Assembly (NCBI GenBank): GCA_039810005.1 | Contig: JBDHWD010000005.1 | Span: 4,224 to 68,223 of the forward strand | DNA: 64,000 nucleotides | Direction: 5' to 3' | Source of the DNA: JAMLIA01 sp039810005 | Lineage (GTDB): Bacteria; Chloroflexota; Chloroflexia; Thermomicrobiales; CFX8 | Part shown: positions 7,960 through 17,006 of the stretch, in pieces | Numbering within the stretch: the stretch's first letter is position 1 | How the letters are laid out: every line of letters starts with the position of its first letter | Position numbers and translations under genes: made by a program | The notes under the pieces: generated by a model | Databases searched by the model: none | What the model saw: only the letters and a program-made list of their open reading frames with translations | Told to the model about the DNA's origin: nothing

Positions 7960-10413
7960 ATGCAGGTTCCAGTTCGCTGGCTCCGTGAATACATTAACGT
8001 AGATCTACCGACCGCCGAGATCGCGCGGCGGATGACGATGGCCGGGCTTGAGGCCGAGAGCGTCAGGCAGATTGGCGCTGAATGGGAGAACGTCTTCGTC
8101 GCTGAGGTCGTCGCGGTCGAGCGCCACCCTGACGCGGATCGTCTGGTGCTGGCGACAGTCCACGCCGGGCCGCACCAGCTCACCGTCGTAACCGGCGCGC
8201 CGAACATCGCAGCCGGTCAGCGCGTCGCGCTGGCGCTGGCCGGCGCGCGGCTGATCGACCCGTACGCTGATACGTTGCAGTACAAGACGCTGAAGCCGAG
8301 CAAGATTCGGGGAATCAAGTCGGAAGGCATGGTCTGCTCGGAGAAAGAGCTGGGCATGTCTGAGGAACATGAGGGCATCCTCGTGCTGCCGGACGACGCG
8401 CCGGTTGGCGTGCCGCTGCAGGAGTATCTGGGTGATGACGTGATCGAGTTCGAGATCACGCCGAACCTGGTGCATGCGTTCTCGATTGTCGGCATCGCGC
8501 GCGAGCTGGCTGCGATTGTCGATACGACGATCACGCCACCCACGCTGGCGGATCTCAGTGCTGTCCCACGTGATGACTCGCGGGTCACGATTGACGCGCC
8601 CGACCTGTGCGGCCGCTATGCATTTGCGATTATCGAGAACGTGACGATCAGACCCTCGCCGCAGTGGATGCAGCAGCGGCTTACCCATGCTGGCATGCGA
8701 CCGGTGAACAACATCGTCGATCTCACGAACTACATCATGATCGAGCTGGGTCAGCCGATGCACGGGTTCGACGCCGACAAGGTCACGGATCAGCGCATCA
8801 TCGTCCGGCGTGCGCAGCAGGGCGAGCAGCTTGAGACGCTTGATCACGTCAAGCGCGAGCTGGACGACGAGATGCTGGTCATTGCCGACCCACAGGGCGC
8901 GGTTGCGCTGGCCGGGGTGATGGGCGGTGTCGAGAGCGAAGTGTCGGATGCCACGACGCGAGTGCTGCTGGAATCGGCTTCGTTCAGTGACAAGCCGGTG
9001 CGGCGTGAAGCTCGCATCCTCAAGCTGCCGTCCGAAGCCGCCTCGCGATTCCAGCGCGGCGTCGATCCGAACCTTGCCTGGACGGCGTTGGAGCGCTTTG
9101 CAGCGCTGCTCAGCGAGATCGATCCCGACGCGAAGCTGACACTCGTGGCGGATGCGTATCCGGTCCCACGGGAACGCTCGGTGGTGCGGATGCCGTATTC
9201 CGAGGTCGAGCGGCTGCTGGGTATGCAAATCCCGCTCGATACGGTCGTGCAGATTCTTGGCCGCCTCGACCTTCAGCCGGTGGTTGAAGAGGGTGAGGAC
9301 GGGCCGGTCGTGGTTGTGTCTGCACCGACCTACCGGCGTGACATCAACATCCCGGCGGATGTTGTTGAGGAAGTCATCCGCATCTACGGCTACGAGTCGC
9401 TTCCGGAGACGCTTCCAACCGGTGGAGCCGTGTCGATCGTGCGCGATCCAGCGCGCCTGACCGACCGCGTTGCGCAGGATGCGCTCGTTGCGGCCGGTCT
9501 GACGCAGGTCATCACCTACTCGATGGTTTCGGACACTGATTTGGTGCATATCTCAGCGGCCGGTGGCGATCTGCCCGAGGTTCTCGGCGCGTATCCACGA
9601 CCGGAGTTGGACTTCGTCCGGGCGACGAATCCTCTGCGGGCCGACTGGGAGATCATGCGACCGACATTGCTCCCATCCTTGCTGCACATCGTTGCGGAAA
9701 ACCGCAAGTACGTCGAGCGGGTGGCGATCTTTGAGACGGCGCGCACGTATCAGCCACGGGGACGCGATGAGCTGCCGGAAGAGCCGCGTTCGGTCGCAAT
9801 TGCGATGAGCGGTGCCCGCGAGCCGGAATCGTGGTATCGCACGGACGAGTCCGATCTGGACTTCTTCGACCTGAAGGGTGTGGTCGAGTCGCTGGGACGT
9901 CGTCTCGGCGCGGGTCAGCTGAAGTGGGTGGCGGTTGACCATCCGTCGATGCAGCCCGGCAGGTCGGCAGCGATCGAGCTGAACGGCATCCAGATCGGTA
10001 TTGCCGGTGAGGTGCATCCACTGGTTGCGGAGCGATTCGGAGTGTCGGGTCGGGTCGCGTTCGCTGAAATGGATCTGACGCCGTTTGCGGATTCACTGTT
10101 GGAAACGTGGAGCGTCGCGACGGTCTCGCGGTTCCAGCCCATCCGCCAGGATTTCGCGGTCGTGGTCGATGAAGAGACGGCGGCGGCGTGCGTGCAGCAG
10201 GCGATCCTGGATGGCGCGCGGCCGCTGGCGACCGATGCGACGCTGTTCGACATCTACCGTGGCGAGGGCATCGAGGACGGCAAGAAGAGCCTGGCATATC
10301 GGGTTACTTTCTCTGCGCCGGACCGCCAGCTTGCCGAGCATGAGGTCGAGCGCATCCGCACCCGGATCACGCAGAGCGTGTCGAAGCGCGTCGGTGGAGT
10401 GCTACGCGGGTGA
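7960..10413 (+). CDS. pheT: Phenylalanyl-tRNA synthetase beta subunit
   Basis: An 817-residue subunit. In order: N-terminal MQVPVRWLREYI, the tRNA-binding OB domain (residues ~40-150, with HPDADRL and GIKSEGMVCSEKELG), the B3/B4 editing domain (~210-390, with RPVNNIVDLTNYIM and LAGVMGG), B5 (~410-480), the catalytic-like domain with VEEVIRIYGY, and a C-terminal ferredoxin-fold anticodon-binding domain (FQPIRQDFAVVVDEE). Length is normal for bacterial PheT. The next gene starts 4 bp before this stop, so translation is probably coupled. Confidence 0.97.
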   Translation: MQVPVRWLREYINVDLPTAEIARRMTMAGLEAESVRQIGAEWENVFVAEVVAVERHPDADRLVLATVHAGPHQLTVVTGAPNIAAGQRVALALAGARLIDPYADTLQYKTLKPSKIRGIKSEGMVCSEKELGMSEEHEGILVLPDDAPVGVPLQEYLGDDVIEFEITPNLVHAFSIVGIARELAAIVDTTITPPTLADLSAVPRDDSRVTIDAPDLCGRYAFAIIENVTIRPSPQWMQQRLTHAGMRPVNNIVDLTNYIMIELGQPMHGFDADKVTDQRIIVRRAQQGEQLETLDHVKRELDDEMLVIADPQGAVALAGVMGGVESEVSDATTRVLLESASFSDKPVRREARILKLPSEAASRFQRGVDPNLAWTALERFAALLSEIDPDAKLTLVADAYPVPRERSVVRMPYSEVERLLGMQIPLDTVVQILGRLDLQPVVEEGEDGPVVVVSAPTYRRDINIPADVVEEVIRIYGYESLPETLPTGGAVSIVRDPARLTDRVAQDALVAAGLTQVITYSMVSDTDLVHISAAGGDLPEVLGAYPRPELDFVRATNPLRADWEIMRPTLLPSLLHIVAENRKYVERVAIFETARTYQPRGRDELPEEPRSVAIAMSGAREPESWYRTDESDLDFFDLKGVVESLGRRLGAGQLKWVAVDHPSMQPGRSAAIELNGIQIGIAGEVHPLVAERFGVSGRVAFAEMDLTPFADSLLETWSVATVSRFQPIRQDFAVVVDEETAAACVQQAILDGARPLATDATLFDIYRGEGIEDGKKSLAYRVTFSAPDRQLAEHEVERIRTRITQSVSKRVGGVLRG

Positions 10414-11921
10414 GTGACAAGACGTCATCTGCAGCAGATCGTGAGAGCGGCGGACGAGCGAACCGCGGCGCACGGCCGATCGAGCGCGTGCGGGGCACGC
10501 ACGACCTGCTGCCCGACGATCGAGCGGTCATCGAGTCGTTGCGCGGCTCGCTCGTGGCCAATGCGAGGCGCCACGGATACCGAGAGGTTGAGACACCGGT
10601 CGTGGAGGCGACCGAGTTGTTCCTGCGGAAGTCAGGCGGCGAGCGGGTAGCACAGCTTTACGCGTTCAAGCATCGTGGGCGCGATCTGGCGCTGCGGCCC
10701 GAGTTCACCGCGTCAGTCGTTCGGCTGTATGTCGATCGGCTGCAGGCCGAGCCGCTGCCGGTGCGCCTCGCCTACTCCGGTCCGGTCTTTCGATACGAGA
10801 AGCCGCAGGCCGGTCGATCGCGGCAATTCACCGAGTTTGGCTGCGAGCTGATCGGTGCAGCCGGGCCATTGGCTGATACCGAAATCATCAATCTGGCATT
10901 AGACGGTCTGCGTCGCGCCGGCGTCGAGAAGATGCACCTTGTGCTTGGCCATATCGGCGTCGTTGTTGGCTACTTAAGCGCGCTGCAGATCGATCAGCGC
11001 GCGCAGGACTGGCTGACATGGAGCATGGAGCGACTCCGCAAGGGGGACGATTCAGCCCACGAGCTGCCGCCACACCTGGCCCGCTACGAGCGTGTTGAGG
11101 AAGATGCCGCCCTGGTCGATGACGGTCTCAATGGGCTGAGCGAGCAGGCGTTGGTCAGCGTGTTACGTCAAGCCGGTATCAGCTTTGACGGCGGCATCCG
11201 CGATCCAGAGGACATCGCGCGCGGTCTCATGCGCAAGCGTCGGCGGCATCACGATGTCGCAGTGTTGCGCGAGGCGGCTGAGTTCGTCACGGCACTAACG
11301 CGGTTGTCGGGTCCGCCGGCCGAGGTGCTGGAGCCGTTGCGGGAGCTTGTTCGCGGCCACGGGCTGTCGGCCGAGCCTCTTGCTGAGCTCGAACAGATCA
11401 TCTCGCTGCTGGAGGCCAACGGGTTCAGCCGCGATGACATCACCATCGATCTGGGCATGGGTCGGGGGCTGCACTACTACACCGGCATGCTGTTCGAGAT
11501 TTACGGCGCAGACGGACACGGCCCGCAACTCTGCGGTGGTGGTCGGTATGACGACCTCGCTCAGGTGCTCGGCGCGCGCAATGCTGTGCCGGCATGCGGC
11601 TTCTCGTACGGTCTGGAGCGCGTGCTGACGTCGGCCGGCGGAGTCAATACAAGGAGCCGGGAACCGGTTGTCGTCGTTCTGCCCGGCGATGATCCCGGGG
11701 CGGGGATGCGGCTAGCGGATGCGTTCCGCGAAGCCGGCTGGATCGCGAAGCTCGACCTGCGCGGCCGGAATATCGCAGCGACGCGCCGGGCCGCCGAGCG
11801 TCAGGGCGCGTCCGTACTGGCCCGGGCGATTGATGGTCGTATCGAAATGACGACACTCGCGGATGGATCGACGCAGATTGTTGACGCTGTCCCAGCGCCG
11901 ACCGAGGAGGGTGCCCGATGA
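10410..11921 (+). CDS. Histidyl-tRNA synthetase family protein (HisS or HisZ-like)
   Basis: A 503-residue class II synthetase-fold protein. It has motif 1 (RGTHDLLPDD), LRPEFTASVVR where HisRS usually has LRPEGT, motif 2 (FRYEKPQAGRSRQF then TEFGCEL where HisRS has HQ), the histidine-pocket segment RGLHYYTG (RGLDYYTG in HisRS), GGGRYDDL and a C-terminal anticodon-binding-like domain from about residue 415. Between motif 2 and RGLHYY it has a longer linker than standard HisRS. The GTG start overlaps pheT and the stop overlaps hisG by 4 bp. The altered residues and hisG coupling suggest HisZ, but HisZ normally lacks the C-terminal domain and partners short HisG, whereas this HisG is long. I cannot decide between the two. 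Confidence 0.75.
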   Translation: MSDKTSSAADRESGGRANRGARPIERVRGTHDLLPDDRAVIESLRGSLVANARRHGYREVETPVVEATELFLRKSGGERVAQLYAFKHRGRDLALRPEFTASVVRLYVDRLQAEPLPVRLAYSGPVFRYEKPQAGRSRQFTEFGCELIGAAGPLADTEIINLALDGLRRAGVEKMHLVLGHIGVVVGYLSALQIDQRAQDWLTWSMERLRKGDDSAHELPPHLARYERVEEDAALVDDGLNGLSEQALVSVLRQAGISFDGGIRDPEDIARGLMRKRRRHHDVAVLREAAEFVTALTRLSGPPAEVLEPLRELVRGHGLSAEPLAELEQIISLLEANGFSRDDITIDLGMGRGLHYYTGMLFEIYGADGHGPQLCGGGRYDDLAQVLGARNAVPACGFSYGLERVLTSAGGVNTRSREPVVVVLPGDDPGAGMRLADAFREAGWIAKLDLRGRNIAATRRAAERQGASVLARAIDGRIEMTTLADGSTQIVDAVPAPTEEGAR

Positions 11922-12961
11922 CGAGCGATACGCTGCGCATCGCGCTCGCCAGTAAGGGCGCGTACGAGACATCGACGGCCGACTTCCTGGCGAAAGCCGG
12001 TCTTGGGTATTGGCGACCAAACCCGCGCCAGTACGTCGGTCGGATGCCGGTCGTGCCGGATGCCGAGGTGCTGTTCCAGCGGCCGGAGGACATTGTCCAT
12101 AAGGTGGCTGACGGCAGCGCCGATATTGGCATCACCGGCTACGATCTCGTTGCCGAGCATGCGGCGGAGCATCCTGACGTTCACGTCGTCGTACCGGACT
12201 TGGGCTTTCGGCGCTGTCAGGTCGTGCTGGCGGTGCCAGAGTCGTGGCTCGACATCACGACAATTGACGATCTTGCCGAGCTGTCGATTGACCTGAAGCG
12301 ACAGGGGCAGCCACTACGGGTGGCGACGAAGTTCACCAACCTGGTCAGCGATCACCTCTATCGAAACGGCGTGAACTACTTCAGCCTGATCGACGCGCAC
12401 GGAGCGTTGGAGGCGGCACCAGCGCTCGGCTATGCCGACCTTATCGCCGATCTGACCGAGACCGGTGTGACTTTGCGCGACAACCACCTGCGTGTGCTCG
12501 AGGGCGGCATCGTCCTGCGCGCACAGGCGTGCATGATCGCCAACGCGCGGACGCTCGGCACCGGTCGTCGCATGCATCAGGCGCGAACAGTCATTGAGTT
12601 GATCGAGGCGAAGCTGCGGTCGCGGACGTTCCGAGTCGTGACTGCCAACATCGTTGGAGCGTCGCCGGAAGAGGTGGCAGCGCAGGTCATCAGCAACGTT
12701 GATCTGGCCGGTGAGACTGGCCCGACGGTGTCGCCGGTCTTCCCGAAGGTCGTGCAGGCTGGTGCAGAACGCTGGTTCTCGGTGAGCGTGATCGTCCCTG
12801 ACGACTGCATGCTGGCAACGGTCGATCACCTGCGCTTTTCCGGCGCGCGCGGGATTACAGTGACGACGCCGGACTACATGTTTGATACCGACTCGAACGC
12901 ATTCGTCGAGCTGGCGGAGGCGGTCGAGCAGCGTGGGAATGAGGCGTACCGCCCATGGTAG
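11918..12961 (+). CDS. hisG: ATP phosphoribosyltransferase, long form
   Basis: A 347-residue enzyme that condenses ATP with PRPP in the first step of histidine synthesis. The catalytic domain includes LRIALASKG, DIGITGYDLVAEH, VATKFTNLV, and the PRPP-site segment DLTETGVTLRDNHL. After about residue 230 there is a further ACT-like domain (PTVSPVF, WFSVSVIVPDD), typical of long-form HisG that is feedback-inhibited by histidine and does not need HisZ. It overlaps the upstream HisRS-family gene by 4 bp and hisD by 7 bp, indicating one transcript. Confidence 0.94.
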   Translation: MTSDTLRIALASKGAYETSTADFLAKAGLGYWRPNPRQYVGRMPVVPDAEVLFQRPEDIVHKVADGSADIGITGYDLVAEHAAEHPDVHVVVPDLGFRRCQVVLAVPESWLDITTIDDLAELSIDLKRQGQPLRVATKFTNLVSDHLYRNGVNYFSLIDAHGALEAAPALGYADLIADLTETGVTLRDNHLRVLEGGIVLRAQACMIANARTLGTGRRMHQARTVIELIEAKLRSRTFRVVTANIVGASPEEVAAQVISNVDLAGETGPTVSPVFPKVVQAGAERWFSVSVIVPDDCMLATVDHLRFSGARGITVTTPDYMFDTDSNAFVELAEAVEQRGNEAYRPW

Positions 12962-14298
12962 TGCGGACCTACACCGGCATCGAGGCCGGACGGCAGGCGA
13001 TCCTGTCGCGCCGTGAGCTGCGCGATGCGTCGCTCTCGCCGCGAATGCGCGAGGGCGTACGGCGTGTCTTCGGCGAGGACCTGCCGGCAGACGAGGTCGT
13101 GCGCCGCATCCTCGACGACGTGCGCCGTCAGGGCGACCGGGCGCTGCGCCACTACACCGAACAGATCGACGGTGTTGCGCTCGAGACTGTTGAGGTGTCG
13201 GACGCCGAGCTGGACGCTGCCTTCGATCAGGTGCCGGACGACGTTGTCGATGCGTTGAAGACGGCGGCCGACCGCATTCGGCGCTTTCACGAGCGCCAGC
13301 ACATAGACCCCTGGATTGACGCGCAGCCGGAAGGGATTCTCGGACAGCTCGTCGTGCCGCTCGAGCGCGTGGGCGTCTATGCGCCGGGTGGCAGCGCTCC
13401 GTATCCCTCCTCGCTGCTGATGACCGCGATCCCGGCGGCAGTGGCGGGAGTATCCGAGGTCGTTGTCTGCGCGCCGCCGGAGAAGAACGGCCAGATCGCG
13501 CCGGTGACGGCGGTCGCCGCGCGCATCGCCGGTGTATCGCGTGTCTTTCGCGTCGGCGGTGCGCAGGCGATCGCGGCAATGGCATACGGCACGGCAACCG
13601 TGCCGCGCGTCGACAAGATCCTTGGGCCGGGCAATATCTTCGTCGTGCTGGCCAAGCGCCAGGTCTATGGCGAGGTGGCGATTGATGCGCTGCCGGGGCC
13701 GACCGAGACGGTGCTGGTCGCCGACGCATCAGCCTCGGCAGCCCTCTGCGCGGCAGACATGCTGGCGCAGGCCGAACACGATCCGATGGCGAGCGCGATC
13801 CTGCTGACAACATCGTGCGACCTGGCGGCGTCGGTGCGGACCGAGCTGGAGAAGCAGTTGCGGACGCTGGAGCGTGCCGCGGTCGCGCGGGAGTCACTCG
13901 GCGAGAATGGCGCGATCGTCGTGCTCAACACGCTGGAGGAAGCGATCGCGCTGGCGAACGACTATGCGCCCGAGCATCTCTGCCTGCTGGTCGAGGATCC
14001 GTGGCGCTGGGTGCCCGCTGTTCGCCACGCCGGCGGAATCTTCCTGGGCGAGAGCTCACCGGAGGTTCTCGGCGATTACACCGCCGGACCGAGTCACGTC
14101 ATGCCAACCGGCCGCACAGCGCGCTTCTCATCGCCGGTGAATGTGTCGGACTTCGTGAAGTACATCTCGCTGATCGGGCTGAATGAGCGCGGACTTGAGG
14201 CGTATGGCCCAGCAGCAGCACGCATCGCGCGCGCAGAGGGGCTTACAGCGCATGCTGCGGCAGTCGAGCGGCGGCTGGAGATGATGCGACCGGAATAG
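12955..14298 (+). CDS. hisD: Histidinol dehydrogenase
   Basis: A 447-residue NAD-dependent enzyme that oxidises L-histidinol to histidine through histidinal, the last two steps of the pathway. Visible motifs are PLERVGVYAPGG, ARIAGVSRVFRVGGAQAI, KILGPGN, the zinc-ligand region AQAEHDPMASA, NDYAPEHL and PTGRTARFSSP. The GTG or ATG choice matters little; the ATG at 12955 overlaps hisG by 7 bp. The gene closes a pheS-pheT-HisRS-like-hisG-hisD run that appears to be governed by one Phe T-box, unless internal promoters exist. Confidence 0.96.
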   Translation: MVVRTYTGIEAGRQAILSRRELRDASLSPRMREGVRRVFGEDLPADEVVRRILDDVRRQGDRALRHYTEQIDGVALETVEVSDAELDAAFDQVPDDVVDALKTAADRIRRFHERQHIDPWIDAQPEGILGQLVVPLERVGVYAPGGSAPYPSSLLMTAIPAAVAGVSEVVVCAPPEKNGQIAPVTAVAARIAGVSRVFRVGGAQAIAAMAYGTATVPRVDKILGPGNIFVVLAKRQVYGEVAIDALPGPTETVLVADASASAALCAADMLAQAEHDPMASAILLTTSCDLAASVRTELEKQLRTLERAAVARESLGENGAIVVLNTLEEAIALANDYAPEHLCLLVEDPWRWVPAVRHAGGIFLGESSPEVLGDYTAGPSHVMPTGRTARFSSPVNVSDFVKYISLIGLNERGLEAYGPAAARIARAEGLTAHAAAVERRLEMMRPE

Positions 14299-14346
14299 GC
14301 GCAGGTTGATTTGAATGAACTCGCCAGTGTTCGATTGTGGCCGAGA

Positions 14347-14462
14347 GGGCGTATGCAATACGCCCCTACAGTCGAATATCTTCTTCAATCGGCCAATGTC
14401 CATCGGAATGGGCTATTCGGCGCAATGCACATTACGTTTGTAGGGGCGTATTGCATACGCCC
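14347..14462. repeat. MITE-like inverted repeat element
   Basis: Two exact 24-bp inverted arms (14347-14370 and 14439-14462) flank 68 bp. Each arm holds the near-palindrome GGGCGTATGCAATACGCCC plus CTACA, so each can also fold by itself. The element lies between convergent hisD and ruvA. It has no coding capacity and looks like a dispersed intergenic repeat or non-autonomous element; whether copies exist elsewhere cannot be seen here. Confidence 0.75.
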
Positions 14463-14525
14463 GGCCAGATGCCGGGGGCGGCACGAATAGCCATTGATTC
14501 TTGCCGCCGAGATGCGCCGCGTCTA

Positions 14526-15113
14526 CTACCCCGGATTCCCCAGGCGTTGAAGCGCTTGGAAAACGCGCTCTTCAATAGTGAGCCCTTCGCGCTCCTGGAC
14601 GACGTTGAGGGCACCACGGGCTTCGGTGAGCGAGTATCCGAGGGCTTCGAGCGCGGCGAGCGCTTCGCGGTCGGCGGTGTCGAGCGGGCCGCCACCGGAT
14701 GTCGGGAGCACGTCGGGCAGGCGGCGCTTCAGATGGAAGACGATCTGCTCGGCGGTCTTCTTGCCGATGCCAGGTACGCGCGAGAGCAGCTTGACGTCCT
14801 CGGCGGAAATGGCGGCGTAGATGGCGGCCGGCTCGTCGAATGTCAACAGGTTCAGCGCGACGCGAGGGCCAATGCCGGATACGGTCAGCAGCAGCTGGAA
14901 AAGCTCCAGCTCCTCCTGCTCGGTGAACCCGTAGAGCGTAAGCGCATCCTCGCGAACGACGAGATGCGTGACGAGCGAGACACGATCGCCAACGCCGCCA
15001 GCGGACGCGGCTGAGCGGCCGGAGGTGAGTACGCGCACGAGAAAGCCGTGGAGATCCACCACCAGCGCCGATGGCTCGACTGCCGCGATGACTCCACGAA
15101 CGCCTGCGATCAT
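14526..15113 (-). CDS. ruvA: Holliday junction branch migration protein RuvA
   Basis: A 195-residue DNA-binding subunit of the RuvAB branch-migration complex. It starts MIAGVRGVIAAVEPSALVVD (OB-fold domain I), continues with YGFTEQEELELFQLLLTVSGIG and SRVPGIGKKTAEQIVFHLK (tandem helix-hairpin-helix domain II), and ends in a RuvB-contacting three-helix domain (ALAALEALGYSLTEARGAL). The start overlaps the stop of the amidohydrolase by 4 bp, so it is the last gene of a PP2C-amidohydrolase-ruvA transcript. ruvB and ruvC are not adjacent. No LexA box is visible directly in front. Confidence 0.96.
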   Translation of the reverse strand: MIAGVRGVIAAVEPSALVVDLHGFLVRVLTSGRSAASAGGVGDRVSLVTHLVVREDALTLYGFTEQEELELFQLLLTVSGIGPRVALNLLTFDEPAAIYAAISAEDVKLLSRVPGIGKKTAEQIVFHLKRRLPDVLPTSGGGPLDTADREALAALEALGYSLTEARGALNVVQEREGLTIEERVFQALQRLGNPG

Positions 15114-15976
15114 GCCGACACCTCCTCGATCTCACTCAACCGATAGACACGTTCGGCGTTGTTGCCGAGGATGGCTGGCGCGTCGTCCGAATCCAGGATT
15201 GAGCGGACCTTCCGCAGCAGCCGGTCCTGACGCAGGACGGCGTAGTCACTGGCAAACAGCACGCGGTCCGCGCCAACGATGTTGACGACGGACTGGAAGA
15301 CATCGTCACGATACAGGTATGTCGTGGCGGCGGAGTCGTAGACGACATTGCGCGTGACTTGATGGACAGCGCGGTTCAGCTCGTAGAACGGCAGACCGCC
15401 GCCCCAGTGGGCCAGCACAACAGGTTGGTCCGGATAGGCGGTCAACAGATTGATCATGCGCGCTGGAGTTGCAGTGCCTTTGCCAGGGTACAGGTGGCCG
15501 ACCGGCTCCGATGTATGAATCATGATCGGCCGGTTGCGCTCGCGACAGACCCCCATCAGGCCGGATATGGAGGCGGTGTCGAGCAAGTCGAGCCCCTGCG
15601 CGTCCGCGTTGAGCTCGCCGATGCCGGCTGCGCCGAGATCGAAGGCACGCTCGGCGTCACGTGCGGCGGATGGATCGTGCGGAACGACGATACCGAGGAA
15701 CTCGATCCGGCCGGGATAGTTGCGACGCGCCTCGGCCATCCACTCCGTGTGTGCCCGGCAGATGCCCGGATCGGCCCACGGGAAGCCGCAGGCGATCGAC
15801 GTATCGACACCTGCGGCGTCCATGCTGGCGATCAGATCTTCGGGCGACGCAAGCAAATAGTCAGGACGTTCGTAGAGCGAGCCGAACCAGGCGTCGCGCT
15901 GGCGATATTGCTCACGGTCGGCGACGACTTCCGGCAGGAAGATGTGGACGTGCGCGTCGATGACTCGGTCTGCCAT
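15110..15976 (-). CDS. Amidohydrolase_2-type TIM-barrel hydrolase
   Basis: A 288-residue metal-dependent hydrolase of the amidohydrolase-related group. The N-terminal DAHVHIFLPE gives the HxH metal site; later come IMIHTSEPVGH, VVLAHWGGGLPFYEL and the C-terminal DRVLFASDYAVLR with the metal-binding Asp. This pattern fits decarboxylase- or lactonase-like members, and the substrate cannot be told from sequence. It lies 6 bp after the PP2C phosphatase gene and overlaps ruvA by 4 bp, an association without an obvious functional link. Confidence 0.85.
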   Translation of the reverse strand: MADRVIDAHVHIFLPEVVADREQYRQRDAWFGSLYERPDYLLASPEDLIASMDAAGVDTSIACGFPWADPGICRAHTEWMAEARRNYPGRIEFLGIVVPHDPSAARDAERAFDLGAAGIGELNADAQGLDLLDTASISGLMGVCRERNRPIMIHTSEPVGHLYPGKGTATPARMINLLTAYPDQPVVLAHWGGGLPFYELNRAVHQVTRNVVYDSAATTYLYRDDVFQSVVNIVGADRVLFASDYAVLRQDRLLRKVRSILDSDDAPAILGNNAERVYRLSEIEEVSA

Positions 15977-15982
15977 GGCGGA

Positions 15983-16858
15983 TTACGTCACAAAGACGAC
16001 GTAGCCGACGATGCCAACGAAGATCAGCAGGCCGAGAACGACCAGAATCGTCAGGACGATGTTCATGCGCGAATCGGCGACTGGCTCTTCAACCGGCGCT
16101 TCCAGGATGCTGATCGGCGCAGCCCAGACGCAGAGCGCGGTGACGTTATCGGTCGAACCGGCGCGAATGGCGCGATCGACCATCTCCTTGGCCGCGTCCT
16201 CGGGCTGCATCGTGAGCAGGATCGACGTCATCTCGTCGTCGGAGAGATGGTCGTGCAGACCGTCAGTCGAGAGCAGCAGGCGGTCGTCGGGCAGCAGCGT
16301 CAGCTCGAAGATATCGACGTCGACGCGCTGGCGATGGCCAAGCGCGCGCGTGATGATGTTCTTGTGCTGGCTGCCACGCGCCTCGTCCTGCGTCATTGCG
16401 CCCATCGCGACCTGCTCGGCGACGAGTGAATGATCGTGAGTGATCTGGTTGAGATTTCTGGCGCGGACGAGGTAGGCACGGCTGTCGCCGATGTTGCCAA
16501 TGGCGATGTCCATGCCCTTGACGATGCCGGCGACGAGCGTCGTGCCCATCATGTTGTGCTCACCCTCGGCAGAGCCACCGGCGTAGATCTGTTCGTTCGC
16601 CTGGCGGAATGCCTGCTTGAGAAGCACGACGATGTCGTCAGAATCGGCCGTGGTGAACCGCTCGCGGAGGGCTTCGATCGCCATGCTGGAGGCGACCTCG
16701 CCGCGCTGGTAGCCGCCCATGCCGTCGGCAACGGCGAGAACCAGCAGCTCGTCGGCTGCCGGCGTCGTGACGATATCGTGGTAAACCGCATCCTCGTTGT
16801 CTTCGCGGACCGGTCCGGGGTCGGTCGCTGCACCGACAATGAGTCGACTGTCCTCCAC
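15983..16858 (-). CDS. PP2C-family serine/threonine phosphatase, membrane anchored
   Basis: A 291-residue protein with the PP2C motifs in order: REDNEDA, ADGMGGYQRGE, NIGDSRAYL, LSTDGLHD and GSTDNVTAL, providing the Asp residues that bind two metal ions. A single hydrophobic segment near the C-terminus (residues ~267-289) suggests the catalytic domain faces the cytoplasm, although PstP-type enzymes usually carry an extracellular tail that is missing here. The GTG at 16858 was chosen because GAGGAG lies 10 bases upstream; a longer frame reaches 17392 but reads through the divergent lipoprotein region. Probable partner of Ser/Thr kinases that are not in the window. Confidence 0.9.
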   Translation of the reverse strand: MEDSRLIVGAATDPGPVREDNEDAVYHDIVTTPAADELLVLAVADGMGGYQRGEVASSMAIEALRERFTTADSDDIVVLLKQAFRQANEQIYAGGSAEGEHNMMGTTLVAGIVKGMDIAIGNIGDSRAYLVRARNLNQITHDHSLVAEQVAMGAMTQDEARGSQHKNIITRALGHRQRVDVDIFELTLLPDDRLLLSTDGLHDHLSDDEMTSILLTMQPEDAAKEMVDRAIRAGSTDNVTALCVWAAPISILEAPVEEPVADSRMNIVLTILVVLGLLIFVGIVGYVVFVT

Positions 16859-17006
16859 GCGCGAGACTCTCCTCGGTTCGGTGTCAGGTAGGCCAATTGG
16901 CACGTCGGGCGCGATATTTGCGACCGACCCATATGATACTGTACCGACCCGCCCACGATTCGACGACGATTGCTGAGGCGGGCTTAAGGGGAAGAGGACG
17001 CGACAG

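Noticed and set aside
8005..9549. Long open frame of 514 codons on the minus strand
   Set aside because: It lies wholly opposite pheT, is very rich in Arg/His/Asp and has no domain-like segments; a GC-rich shadow.
12314..13897. Long open frame of 527 codons on the minus strand
   Set aside because: Opposite hisG and hisD; Arg/Pro/Ser-rich composition typical of an antisense frame.
15359..16429. Open frame of 356 codons on the plus strand
   Set aside because: Antisense to the amidohydrolase and PP2C genes; no family resemblance.
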